Notes under the pieces: generated by a model
Told to the model about the DNA's origin: nothing
What the model saw: the letters and a program-made list of their open reading frames with translations, nothing else
Databases searched by the model: none
Shown: one piece after another, positions 26,357 through 34,506 of the stretch
How the letters are laid out: every line of letters starts with the position of its first letter
How positions within the stretch are numbered: the stretch's first letter is position 1
Origin: Deferribacteres bacterium
GTDB lineage: Bacteria; Zhuqueibacterota; Zhuqueibacteria; Zhuqueibacterales; Geothermadaptataceae
Assembly (NCBI GenBank): GCA_020633675.1
Contig: JACKDE010000002.1
Coordinates: 372,001-436,000, forward strand
Direction of reading: 5' to 3'
Length of the DNA stretch: 64,000 nucleotides
Translations under genes and position numbers: made by a program

Positions 26357-27844
26357 GTGCTGCGTAAGCTAACCTGGATCTTTTTCCCCTTGTTTTTTTC
26401 TTCCGCCGGCACTGCAATGGCGCAGGAAAAAGTCACAATCGGTTGTAAAAATTTTAATGAAAATTTTATTCTTGCTGAAATGATGGCGCAGGTGCTGGAG
26501 TCCGAAGGCTTCGAGGTCGAACGCAAATTGGGCCTTGGGGGAACGCTGGTATGCTTTAGCGCGCTTGAAAACGGCGAGATCGACGCATACCCGGAATACA
26601 GCGGCACGCTTGAGCAAGCTGTGCTGAAACTGTCTGTGAGTGTTTCGTTCGATTCCATTGCGACGATGCTGCGGCAAAATCATGAATTGCATTTATTGCC
26701 ATCTTTCGGTTTTAACAATACCTACGCCATTGCGGTGAACCGCCAATTCGCCATTTCGCGTGGTTTCACATCCATCTCGGATTTACGAGACTGTCCTGAT
26801 TGCAAGCTTGGCTTTAGCCTGGAATTCCTCAATCGACAGGATGGCTGGATCGGTTTGCAATCCGCCTATCAGCTTCCCCAAAATCCATCCGGGATGGAGC
26901 ATGGCCTGGCCTACATAGCGATCCAGAACGGTGAGATCGATGCCACCGATGCCTACTCGACTGATGGTGACATCCCCAAATACAATCTGATCTTGTTGAA
27001 AGATGATTTGTCCTTTTTCCCCCAATATTTGGCGGCGCCATTGGTACGCGCCGATTTCCCCGAACGCGGCAAGGTTGTTTTGCGAAAATTGGCCGGTATC
27101 CTGGATGAAGAGACCATGCAGAACCTGAATGCGGATGTCATTATCAAAGGCAAGACGTTCGCTGCTGCCGCAAGCGCATTTTTGCTCGAAAAGGGCTTAC
27201 TGCAAAAGGCCGATGTGCAAAACGAAGGCTTCTGGCAGCGATTGCAGCGCAGACTGATTCGGCATTTTTTCCTGTCCGCTGTCGCGCTTGGCGCTGCCGT
27301 GCTCATCGCCGTACCGCTTGGGATCATGGCATATCGCATTGAGCGTATCGGCAGGCCGGTACTCTACTTTGCCGGCTTGTTGCAAACCATCCCATCGATC
27401 GCGCTTCTGGCTTTAATGATTCCGTTGCTCGGGATTGGCATGGTGCCGGCAATTGTTGCGCTTTATCTTTATGGCTTACTGCCGATTTTACGCAACACGG
27501 CTACCGCACTTTTTAATGTCGATCCGGTTTTGAAGAAAGTATCAATTGGTATGGGCATGACCACTTTTCAGCGTTTGCGATACGTGGAATTGCCGCTGGC
27601 CGTACCGACGATTTTAGCCGGCATTCGCACCGCTGCGGTTATTATCATCGGCACCGCGACATTGGCTGCATTCATCGGCGCAGGCGGCTTGGGTGAGCCG
27701 ATTTTTACCGGACTGTTTTTAAACGACACCCGGTTGATTATGGAAGGTGCGATCCCGGCGGCGTTGCTGGCCGTATTCGTTGAACTGCTTTTCGAGTTGA
27801 TTGAGCGCTTTTTCATTCCACCCCATCTTATTCCGCGAAAGTAG
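26357..27844 (+). CDS. Betaine-type ABC transporter: fused substrate-binding protein and permease
   Basis: A 495-residue fusion. Residues 1-22 are a signal peptide (AMAQE). Residues 23-290 form an OpuAC/OsmF-type binding domain: KVTIGCKNFNENFILAEMMAQVLE, GEIDAYPEYSGT, DATDAYSTDGDIPKYNLILLKDD. Residues about 300-490 carry the permease with LLQTIPSIALLALMIPLLGIG and the ATPase-contact loop PVLKKVSIGMGMTTFQRLRYVELPLAVPTILAGIRTA. GGAGG precedes the GTG start. In the described ergothioneine importer EgtU the order is permease then binding domain; here it is reversed. Placement beside egtD suggests a methylated-histidine substrate, but glycine betaine or choline is equally compatible. Confidence 0.9.
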   Translation: MLRKLTWIFFPLFFSSAGTAMAQEKVTIGCKNFNENFILAEMMAQVLESEGFEVERKLGLGGTLVCFSALENGEIDAYPEYSGTLEQAVLKLSVSVSFDSIATMLRQNHELHLLPSFGFNNTYAIAVNRQFAISRGFTSISDLRDCPDCKLGFSLEFLNRQDGWIGLQSAYQLPQNPSGMEHGLAYIAIQNGEIDATDAYSTDGDIPKYNLILLKDDLSFFPQYLAAPLVRADFPERGKVVLRKLAGILDEETMQNLNADVIIKGKTFAAAASAFLLEKGLLQKADVQNEGFWQRLQRRLIRHFFLSAVALGAAVLIAVPLGIMAYRIERIGRPVLYFAGLLQTIPSIALLALMIPLLGIGMVPAIVALYLYGLLPILRNTATALFNVDPVLKKVSIGMGMTTFQRLRYVELPLAVPTILAGIRTAAVIIIGTATLAAFIGAGGLGEPIFTGLFLNDTRLIMEGAIPAALLAVFVELLFELIERFFIPPHLIPRK

Positions 27845-28045
27845 CCGCTCTTGGCAAGAATATGCTTGCAGATTGCCCTGAAAAAAAATATATTAACGCA
27901 TATTTTTAAAAAATTGAGAGTTAACGCCCTTTTCGCGGCTGCTATTTAGCAAGACGGTCAGCCTTATTCGCTGGCCGTTTCCGATACGTTACCAGATAAA
28001 TCGTTTTCAAAAGGAATGTCTCACAAAACTAAGGAGAGTCTAGTG

Positions 28046-29095
28046 ATGCAGAAAATCAGGAATCTCGCTATTGTTCTGCTTATGGTCGCTCTGCCGGGCA
28101 TGCTTCTCGGTGCAGCTCCAGACGTCAAAAAGGCATCCAGCACAAAATTTGAATTTAAAGGTACTCTCGGTACCATGATGAAGCTGTTTGGCGCGAACAA
28201 GCCGAACTATCAGGTTGAGTATCTCAAAGGCATGGTCAAACGTGTCGATAACGTGGATAAAAAGGGCAAGATTCAATCATCTCAGATTTTCGATCTCGAA
28301 AGAGAACTCATTATCTCTATCGATTACAAAAAGAAAAAATATACTGAAATGACGTTCGAACAATGGCGGGAAATGATCAAATCGAGCATGGCTGGTATCA
28401 TGCAGCAACAAGAACAAGCACAGCAGGAAGCCGAGCAGTCAGAGCAGCAGAAGCCTGAAGTGAACCTGAAATTTGATGTCAGTTTTGACAGGCCTGGTGA
28501 CACAGATAAGATCGATGGCAAGGAAGTTGAAAAAGTGGTTATGACCATGAAAGCGACTGCGGATGTCGAGGCGACTGATGAAGAGACCGGCGAGAAGCAA
28601 GCAGCCCGCGGTGGCATGATTATTACCAATACCAATTGGATTACGAGGTCGGCGGATGGGCTGGAAGAAGAGATGGCATTCAACAAGCTGTTGGCCGAAA
28701 AGCTCGGTATGCTGCCCGGCAAAAGTGGCTTTGCGGAGATGATGGGCGCTATTATGAAGCAGAACCCGGACTTGGCCGCAGCGCTGGAAAAGCTGCAGGA
28801 AGAATCCGGCAAAATCGAGGGTTTGCCGATGCGTTCACAAAGCGTGATCGAAACATGGGGCGAGTCGGATCAAAAACCGGAGGAAGAAAAGGCTTCGCCT
28901 CCAAAATCATTGGGTGGCTTGTTTAAAGGCCTTGGCAAAAAAATGGCGAAAAAAGATGATGACGGTGGCAACAAAGTGCTGATGGAGACTCAGTCCGAAA
29001 TTTCAAGCTATTCCACTGATCCGCTTTCCAGTGATGTTTTTGCTGTGCCGGCAAAGTTCAAGCGTGAAGAACTGAAAATGCCAAAGCAACAGTAA
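28046..29095 (+). CDS. Exported protein of unknown function
   Basis: A 349-residue protein with a signal peptide (residues 1-22, ending LLGAA). The body is beta-rich at first (TKFEFKGTLGTMMKLFG... QVEYLKGMVKRV... IISIDYKKKKYTEMTFEQWREMI), a pattern reminiscent of LolA/DUF4412-like periplasmic proteins. A Gln/Glu-rich helix (about 115-135) and a Lys/Glu-rich linker (about 275-310) follow. AAGGAG 9 bases before the ATG at 28046 sets the start. I do not recognise a definite family. It stands alone between the transporter and the regulatory genes. Confidence 0.75.
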   Translation: MQKIRNLAIVLLMVALPGMLLGAAPDVKKASSTKFEFKGTLGTMMKLFGANKPNYQVEYLKGMVKRVDNVDKKGKIQSSQIFDLERELIISIDYKKKKYTEMTFEQWREMIKSSMAGIMQQQEQAQQEAEQSEQQKPEVNLKFDVSFDRPGDTDKIDGKEVEKVVMTMKATADVEATDEETGEKQAARGGMIITNTNWITRSADGLEEEMAFNKLLAEKLGMLPGKSGFAEMMGAIMKQNPDLAAALEKLQEESGKIEGLPMRSQSVIETWGESDQKPEEEKASPPKSLGGLFKGLGKKMAKKDDDGGNKVLMETQSEISSYSTDPLSSDVFAVPAKFKREELKMPKQQ

Positions 29096-29146
29096 TTTGA
29101 GTTGTTGCTGATTCCCTGGCAGCAATCCTGGCCAGGCAAGTTTTCC

Positions 29147-29308
29147 ATGCTTGTGCAAATCCAAGATTGTAGTCTGCACTTGCATAGGCTTCGCAGGTAT
29201 GAAAACGAGAATGGATTGCTGCCTGATTGGCAGATTGAAGAAACTGAAGACATGCTGTTATATGGTTGGGCAAACTGCCTAAAATTATTGAATAAGGCAA
29301 TGCGTTGA
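29147..29308 (+). CDS. Possible small ORF coupled to the next gene
   Basis: A 53-codon frame (ATG at 29147) whose TGA overlaps the TTG start of the following regulator (TTGA at 29305-29308), as in translationally coupled pairs. The product has many charged residues (RLRRYENENG, QIEETEDM) and a C-terminal helix. The ribosome site is weak and no family is recognised, so this is a low-confidence call. Confidence 0.3.
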   Translation: MLVQIQDCSLHLHRLRRYENENGLLPDWQIEETEDMLLYGWANCLKLLNKAMR

Positions 29309-30192
29309 ACATTTTATCAAATCACGCGGAGATGAAGCAGGGTGTGCAGCACACGCTGGCACTGCTTTATAAGGATCGGCGAGCTGGCTCGGAGCTGCAG
29401 AGCAAGTTGGAAGAGCAGAACTATGATGTCAAGCTGTTTCGCTCTGTCGGCAGAATGGTCGCCTGGCTGGAAAAAAATCCGGTTCAAGTTGCCCTCATCG
29501 ATCTCGAAGATGCCTACCACTCACCAAAATATGTTGCTCGCGTTCGCGAAAAATACCCCATGCTGCCCATTTTGGCCATCGCGAACGGCACCGATACAGA
29601 ATGTCTGAAAAGTGCAATCACCAGCGGCGCCAACCATTTCATCCTCGATCCATCCGACCGTTCATCGCTTTTGGGGACATTGGAGCGACTGATTTCCTTC
29701 CGGCTCGAATACATTCGCTACACGCAGGTTGTGCCGTTCATTCGCACCAGGATTGAAACCAGTCTTCCATCCGATCTCAAATTGCTGGGCGGCATCGTTT
29801 TTTACCTGACCGAAGAGATGTTCAAGCATGGTATTATTTCGTTGAGCCAGGTCAATGTAAAAGTTGCCCTCATTGAGGCGCTGACCAATGCGATGGAGCA
29901 TGGCAATAAACTTGATGTCCACAAAATGGTGCATGTGCAGGCTGAGTTTGACCATGAAAAAGCGGTTATCCATATTGTTGATGAGGGCAAGGGATTTGAT
30001 GTCGAAAAATTGCGCGACCCAACACAGGAAGAAAATCTGTATCGGCCGCGTGGTCGCGGTGTTTACATGATGCGCCAATTTATGGACGAAGTGGAATATT
30101 TGCCACCCGGTAATCAGGTTAAGCTGATTAAAAGGCGGTCCACAGAAAACATGCTGATCCGACCCTACCCCTGGGAGCGCCGCACCATTTAA
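29305..30192 (+). CDS. Receiver-like domain fused to RsbW-type ATPase/anti-sigma kinase domain
   Basis: A 295-residue two-domain regulator. Residues about 15-130 resemble a response-regulator receiver (VQVALIDLED, LPILAIANG, SGANHFILDPSD), although the usual acidic triad is only partly present, since DRRAG replaces the DD pair. Residues about 165-295 are a HATPase_c_2 domain: N-box EALTNAMEHGN, G1 DEGKGFD, G2 GRGVYMMRQFMDEV. Such domains bind sigma factors or STAS antagonists in partner switching. A SpoIIE-type phosphatase (43836-46283) could be its counterpart. A TTG start with AAGG upstream is used; ATG 29332 is the alternative. Confidence 0.82.
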   Translation: MNILSNHAEMKQGVQHTLALLYKDRRAGSELQSKLEEQNYDVKLFRSVGRMVAWLEKNPVQVALIDLEDAYHSPKYVARVREKYPMLPILAIANGTDTECLKSAITSGANHFILDPSDRSSLLGTLERLISFRLEYIRYTQVVPFIRTRIETSLPSDLKLLGGIVFYLTEEMFKHGIISLSQVNVKVALIEALTNAMEHGNKLDVHKMVHVQAEFDHEKAVIHIVDEGKGFDVEKLRDPTQEENLYRPRGRGVYMMRQFMDEVEYLPPGNQVKLIKRRSTENMLIRPYPWERRTI

Positions 30193-30469
30193 CTGAAATT
30201 TTCATAAAAGTGTGGCTTCTAATTGATCAATCCAGCTGGTTCCACAAGGAAGTGGGGAGTGAGCCGGTTTTCCTTCCTTACGATGCTGTAAATGCGATCT
30301 TTCCAGCAGCTCTGACACCAATAAACCTATCTGATAGCACAACACCAGGCCTGACTTTTCAATAAGGCCAAAAGGTGCACGGCGCCAGGCGTAGTTTCAA
30401 TTGCATGGTTGACAGCTTTGATGGTGGATGCCAGGGGTTGCTTGAACAAGAGCTGGTTGTGCAACAAGT

Positions 30470-31426
30470 TTAGGCGTGAGACGTGCGCAAGGATTCAAGC
30501 TCGCGATGCAGGCTTTTCAAGTCGGGTAAGATAATGACGCCTTTGGATTTGATCAACGGCTCATACGCTTCGGCGGCTCGACCACCGATAACGATAGTTG
30601 TTTCATCCGGGAGGTAATTGTATAACTTGGTGATTTCCTCAACAAGGTAAGGATCATCCTGAGGGTAGACGACACTCAGCAAGACGGCTCGAGCATTTTT
30701 ACTGATTGCAGCTACGGCAATTTCCTGAGCCGGCAAATTGGGGCCAAGGTAGGTTACGTGCCAGCCATCCGCCGCCGCCGTCACAGCTGCCATCAGGGCG
30801 CCGATTTCATGAAGCTGGCCTGACGGTGTCGTAATGATCGCCCGTGGTGCATGATCGGGAACGGAGTGCGAACGTCCAAAATTACCAAGAAAGGTACGCA
30901 CCACCCCTGAAATGGCATGCTCGTGCGCTGTACGTAGCGTGCCTTGTTGCCACGACTTCCCAACCTGCATCATCAGCGGCGAAACAACCTTTTCGATCAC
31001 ATCTGGCTGACTGAGAGTGATAGATGCTTGCATCAAGATTTTTTCTATTGCATCCGTGTCGAAGCATTTGAGCGCATCGATACAGCGATTTAGATAGGAA
31101 TCAGGAGCGTGGTCTGAAGAGATGGAGGAAGACACATCGCCTTGAACGACAGAGACCTCAGTATCCTGGGCAATCAATTCACGCAATTGCTCAAGTGGCA
31201 GCTGCGCAATCCGTCCGATGCTATGACCTGCCAGTGTAGCTTTTTGCAGTATGCATAGTTTTTCAATATCACTATTTGAATACAAGCGACGATTGGTTTC
31301 CGTCCGCTTCGGGGTCACAGCATTGTAACGCCGCTCCCACATCCGAATGAGATGCTGGCTTAGCCCTGTACGCCTGGATACTATCTTAATTGTGTAGCCG
31401 TCTGTATAACCGTTCATTTGACTCAT
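30470..31426 (-). CDS. MerR-family regulator with cobalamin-binding domain (CarH/LitR-type photoreceptor)
   Basis: A 318-residue regulator. Residues 11-80 are a MerR winged helix (YTIKIVSRRTGLSQHLIRMWERRY). Residues about 110-190 form the helical cap with Trp159, Glu169 and His170. The W-x9-E-H spacing is that of CarH, where these residues guard adenosylcobalamin. The Rossmann domain has LHEIG with His206 as the likely lower cobalt ligand; the preceding position is Gln204 where CarH has an acidic residue. CarH tetramers repress DNA in the dark and dissociate in light. Divergent from the sigma gene. The predicted transcription start falls at the ATG, so the mRNA may be leaderless. Confidence 0.9.
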   Translation of the reverse strand: MSQMNGYTDGYTIKIVSRRTGLSQHLIRMWERRYNAVTPKRTETNRRLYSNSDIEKLCILQKATLAGHSIGRIAQLPLEQLRELIAQDTEVSVVQGDVSSSISSDHAPDSYLNRCIDALKCFDTDAIEKILMQASITLSQPDVIEKVVSPLMMQVGKSWQQGTLRTAHEHAISGVVRTFLGNFGRSHSVPDHAPRAIITTPSGQLHEIGALMAAVTAAADGWHVTYLGPNLPAQEIAVAAISKNARAVLLSVVYPQDDPYLVEEITKLYNYLPDETTIVIGGRAAEAYEPLIKSKGVIILPDLKSLHRELESLRTSHA

Positions 31427-31432
31427 GCTGCA

Positions 31433-31494
31433 AAGATAGTAAAACGTCTAATATTTGTCAAGAACTTGTTTGGTCTAATGTTTTGATTTGTCAA
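31433..31494 (-). promoter_or_regulatory. Promoter and tandem candidate operators of the CarH-type gene
   Basis: On the minus strand: -35 TTGACA (31456-31461), 17-base spacer and -10 TATCTT (31433-31438). The spacer contains TAGAC (31446-31450), 5 bases after the -35 box. A second unit, TTGACA (31489-31494) then TTAGAC (31473-31478), lies just upstream. The same TTGACA/TAGAC arrangement recurs at the sigma-factor promoter, suggesting autoregulation by the photoreceptor. Confidence 0.7.
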
Positions 31495-31704
31495 ACTCTG
31501 TTCACAACGAAAAGGCAATTTGGATACGAACGGATCCAGTATTGTGGAATGATTCCAATGCGCCCGGTGTTGTAAGATAAAGTTAAACGTTTTCTCTTTA
31601 AATGGATCGCTCTTGGCTCGTGAACCAGAATTCAGGTTTTTGAATCAGGAAATGCTTTAAATTTAGCAGTCTTAAAAATGAAAGCCAGCGCCTGTAGACT
31701 AAGA

Positions 31705-31872
31705 TAACGTGGAATCTGGCATAAGCCTTTCTCGAATCAATAGAGAATTATCTTCTTGGTGAGCGTGTCGAGCCATGAAGGTTTTGAATATGCAATGCTG
31801 AAGATCGCTATTGCCCTCGACTACGCCAGGGCTGAAGGAATCAGTGTTTTGCTTGTATCGAACTCGCGTTAA
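31705..31872. repeat. Dispersed intergenic repeat, family 2 copy A
   Basis: 168 bases with degenerate inverted ends (TAACGTGGA and CGAACTCGCGTTA). The core GAATTATCTTCTTGGTGAGCG...GAGCCATGAAG...TTTTG closely matches the copy at 58470-58630. No protein is encoded. It occupies part of the 700-base gap between the photoreceptor and sigma genes. Confidence 0.75.
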
Positions 31873-32009
31873 TTACGTTGTGGCTTTGTTGCGCCATGTC
31901 TTTAGACGTTTTTGTATGCTGCGATTTATTGTCACGCATCGAATTAAGCAAGCAAAAAGCGTTGTTTTTTTGAAATGATAGACAAAACATAAAGATTTCT
32001 CGAAAAATG

Positions 32010-32038
32010 TTGACAATTTTTAGACATATGGTTATATT
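32010..32038 (+). promoter_or_regulatory. Sigma-70-type promoter of the sigma-factor gene with shared operator motif
   Basis: -35 TTGACA (32010-32015), exactly 17 bases, -10 TATATT (32033-32038). TTAGAC (32020-32025) lies in the spacer at the same place as in the CarH-type promoter. A further TTAGACGTTTT (31902-31912) lies 100 bases upstream. About 85 bases of leader precede the start codon. Confidence 0.75.
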
Positions 32039-32129
32039 CGGTGAAATTGCAAGAAAAATTAAGCCAGGATCACCAATCAGTCGTCATACACATCAAGGCA
32101 GAATTTGAATCCAAACTTCGGAGAAAAAC

Positions 32130-32963
32130 ATGATTAAAGATAGCTCCCTATCCGTTCAGCTTTATCTCAGCGAAGTCGAAAAAACAACACTTCTGTCGGG
32201 AAACGACGAAGTCGAGCTCGGAAAACGGGTTCGAGCGGGTGATGAACGCGCTGTCGAAAAGTTGATCAAATCGAACCTTCGATTTGTTCTATTGATCGCA
32301 AAACAGTATGAAGGACGAGGATTGCCGCTTTCGGATTTAATCAGCGAAGGCAATCTCGGACTCATTAAGGCCGCTCAGCGATTCGATGAAACCAAAGGCT
32401 TCAAATTTATCACATACGCTGTATGGTGGATTAAGCAGTCCATACAGGATGCGTTGGAGAAACAGGTCGACGTCGTGCGCGTACCGGCGCACTACCATCG
32501 TGCAAAGCTGCGGTTCGAAAAAGTGCATTCGAAAATGCAGCAAAAAGTAGGCGGCGAGCCGAGCCTTGATGAGATCACGCAGGAGCTCAACATCGAATCC
32601 GTCGATTTGACCACTGTGATCAATCGTTCCAAAAATGCGATCTATATCGATCGACCGATTGGAGATGACGGAGCACGCATGATCGAATTCATTGAAAATG
32701 ATGCATCGGAAAGTCCTGAATCGAATTTGCTCAAGCAGTCTCTGAAAAATGATATAGAGCATTTGCTTTCGACGTTGAAGCCGAAACAAAAGCTTGTTTT
32801 ACGACTGCTTTTTGGATTTGAGACGGGTATGCCGATGTCATTGCGTGAAATCGGCAAGCGTTTGAAAATTTCCGCTGAACGAGTACGCCAGATTAAAGAA
32901 GAAGCATTGAAGCGCTTGCGCGGCCGCAAAAACTGTGAAGTTCTGAAAGCGTACGTCGGCTAA
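32130..32963 (+). CDS. RNA polymerase sigma factor, sigma-70 family group 2
   Basis: A 277-residue alternative sigma factor. Seen: region 1.2 (SLSVQLYLSEVEKTTLLSGNDEVELGKRV), region 2 with NLRFVLLIAKQYEGRGLPLSDLISEGNLGLIKAAQRFDETKGFKFITYAVWWIKQSI, region 3, and region 4.2 with SLREIGKRLKISAERVRQIKEEALKRLRG. It lacks region 1.1 and so belongs with RpoS/RpoH-like alternative factors rather than RpoD. It is expressed divergently from the CarH-type photoreceptor and leads the plus-strand genes that follow; I infer it is made in light and activates a stress regulon. Confidence 0.95.
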   Translation: MIKDSSLSVQLYLSEVEKTTLLSGNDEVELGKRVRAGDERAVEKLIKSNLRFVLLIAKQYEGRGLPLSDLISEGNLGLIKAAQRFDETKGFKFITYAVWWIKQSIQDALEKQVDVVRVPAHYHRAKLRFEKVHSKMQQKVGGEPSLDEITQELNIESVDLTTVINRSKNAIYIDRPIGDDGARMIEFIENDASESPESNLLKQSLKNDIEHLLSTLKPKQKLVLRLLFGFETGMPMSLREIGKRLKISAERVRQIKEEALKRLRGRKNCEVLKAYVG

Positions 32964-32987
32964 ACATTGACATCGAAATGATGAAAG

Positions 32988-33953
32988 ATGAACCAAACAT
33001 TTCCACGACCCGTGGTGGTTACCAGTAAATGTCTCGAATTTGATGCGTGCCGATTCAACGGGCAGGTGATTTCGGACAGCTTTGTTCGCGGGCTGAAGCA
33101 ACACGTGCACTTCATCATGGTGTGTCCCGAGGTGGAGATTGGCCTGGGTACACCCCGCGAGCCGATTCGGCTCGTGGGGCGAGGTGAAGCACTGAGCCTG
33201 GTTCAACCCGCTACTGATCGCGACGTGACGGCGGAAATGCAGAGCTTTTCACAAACCTTTTTGGGCAACTTGCCAGATGTCGATGGCTTCATCCTGAAAA
33301 GTCGCTCGCCTTCATGTGGCCCGAAAGACGTGCGAATCTATTCGGAAAAAGGCATGCCGATGGCTAGTGGAAGCGGGCTTTTTGCACAAGCTGTACTGGA
33401 TAACTTTCCCGGGCTGGCGATTGAAGACGAGGGAAGGTTACGCAACTTCCGCATTCGCGAGCACTATCTGACCAAGCTTTTTGCGCTCGCCAGATTTCGG
33501 GAAGTACAGGCTACCAAAAGCATGCGAGCTTTGGTACATTATCAAACGACCAATAAGTTGATTTTTATGGCTTACAATCAGGCTTCGATGCGACGGCTCG
33601 GACAAATCGTCGCCAATGCGGAGAAAAACCCAATTGAGACGGTCATGGAAGCGTACAAAAACGAGCTGACGAATACATTCTCGCGCATTCCAAAAATCGG
33701 CTCGAACATCAATGTGCTCATGCACGCGCTGGGTTATTTTTCGAAGAAGCTCTCGAGCAGGGAAAAGGCATTTTTTCTTGATGAATTGGAAAAATACCGC
33801 CAAATGAAGGTGCCACTGTCAGCTATTCTCAATGTGCTGAGCGCCTGGATTGCGCGTTTTGATGAAAAGTACCTGTCGAAACAAACTTTTTTTGAACCGT
33901 ATCCTTTGGCCCTGTTGGAAATTAGCGATTCCGGAAAAGGAAGGGAGCTCTGA
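32988..33953 (+). CDS. DUF523 (TudS-like) - DUF1722 (YbgA) fusion protein
   Basis: A 321-residue two-domain protein. The N-terminal DUF523 domain (about 1-150) has SKCL (Cys15), Cys21, VCPEVEIGLGTPREPIRL (Cys46) and RSPSCGPK (Cys110). Conserved Cys in this family bind a [4Fe-4S] cluster in the thiouracil desulfidase TudS. The C-terminal DUF1722 domain (about 195-310) has FREVQATKSMRALVHYQTTNKLIFMAYNQ. Genes with this fusion often sit near photolyase and LitR/CarH genes. Here it follows the sigma gene by 24 bases. It is probably part of the light- or UV-response set; the reaction is unknown. Confidence 0.9.
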   Translation: MNQTFPRPVVVTSKCLEFDACRFNGQVISDSFVRGLKQHVHFIMVCPEVEIGLGTPREPIRLVGRGEALSLVQPATDRDVTAEMQSFSQTFLGNLPDVDGFILKSRSPSCGPKDVRIYSEKGMPMASGSGLFAQAVLDNFPGLAIEDEGRLRNFRIREHYLTKLFALARFREVQATKSMRALVHYQTTNKLIFMAYNQASMRRLGQIVANAEKNPIETVMEAYKNELTNTFSRIPKIGSNINVLMHALGYFSKKLSSREKAFFLDELEKYRQMKVPLSAILNVLSAWIARFDEKYLSKQTFFEPYPLALLEISDSGKGREL

Positions 33954-34429
33954 TGAAGATGAGATTACTCGAGAAAACGATTTTTATTCACCAGCCAAGG
34001 GAGCAGGTATTCGAGTTTTTCAGCAAGGCTGAGAACCTTGACAAGGTGACACCAAATTGGCTGAATTTTAAGATAATCACCTCAACACCCATCGAAATGA
34101 AAAAAGGTGCGATTATCGATTACAAGCTCAAGCTGTATGGCATGCCGGTTAAATGGCAAACTGAAATTACCGAATGGCAGCCACCCTATCGATTCATCGA
34201 TGTACAGGTGAAGGGTCCATATCGATTATGGGTGCATGAACACATCTTTGAAGAGCGGGATGGCGGAACATTGATGACCGACCGCGTGCAATACCTGGCT
34301 CCGGGGTATTTTCTGGAGCCGATTGTACATAAGTTGTTCGTCCAAAGAGATGTGGATCGGATTTTCCGCCATCGCGAAAAAGTGTTCAGCAACATTTTTA
34401 ACACGGCTAAGCAGACGGCTGATCATTAA
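33953..34429 (+). CDS. SRPBCC-family (START-like) ligand-binding protein
   Basis: A 158-residue helix-grip protein. Seen: N-terminal EKTIFIHQPREQVFEFFSKAENLDKVTPNWLNFKI, central WQTEITEWQPPYRFIDVQVKGPYRLWVHEHIFEE, and a long C-terminal helix. The family binds lipids, polyketides or other hydrophobic ligands. Its ATG overlaps the stop of the DUF523-DUF1722 gene (TGATG), so the two are translated together and it belongs to the same sigma-led unit. Confidence 0.88.
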   Translation: MKMRLLEKTIFIHQPREQVFEFFSKAENLDKVTPNWLNFKIITSTPIEMKKGAIIDYKLKLYGMPVKWQTEITEWQPPYRFIDVQVKGPYRLWVHEHIFEERDGGTLMTDRVQYLAPGYFLEPIVHKLFVQRDVDRIFRHREKVFSNIFNTAKQTADH

Positions 34430-34506
34430 AAATTGTATTGTTTGTTTGCTGCAAAAATCGTTACTTCCGTATTGATCTGTCGAAGGAAAACGATTGTGGA
34501 GCGAAC

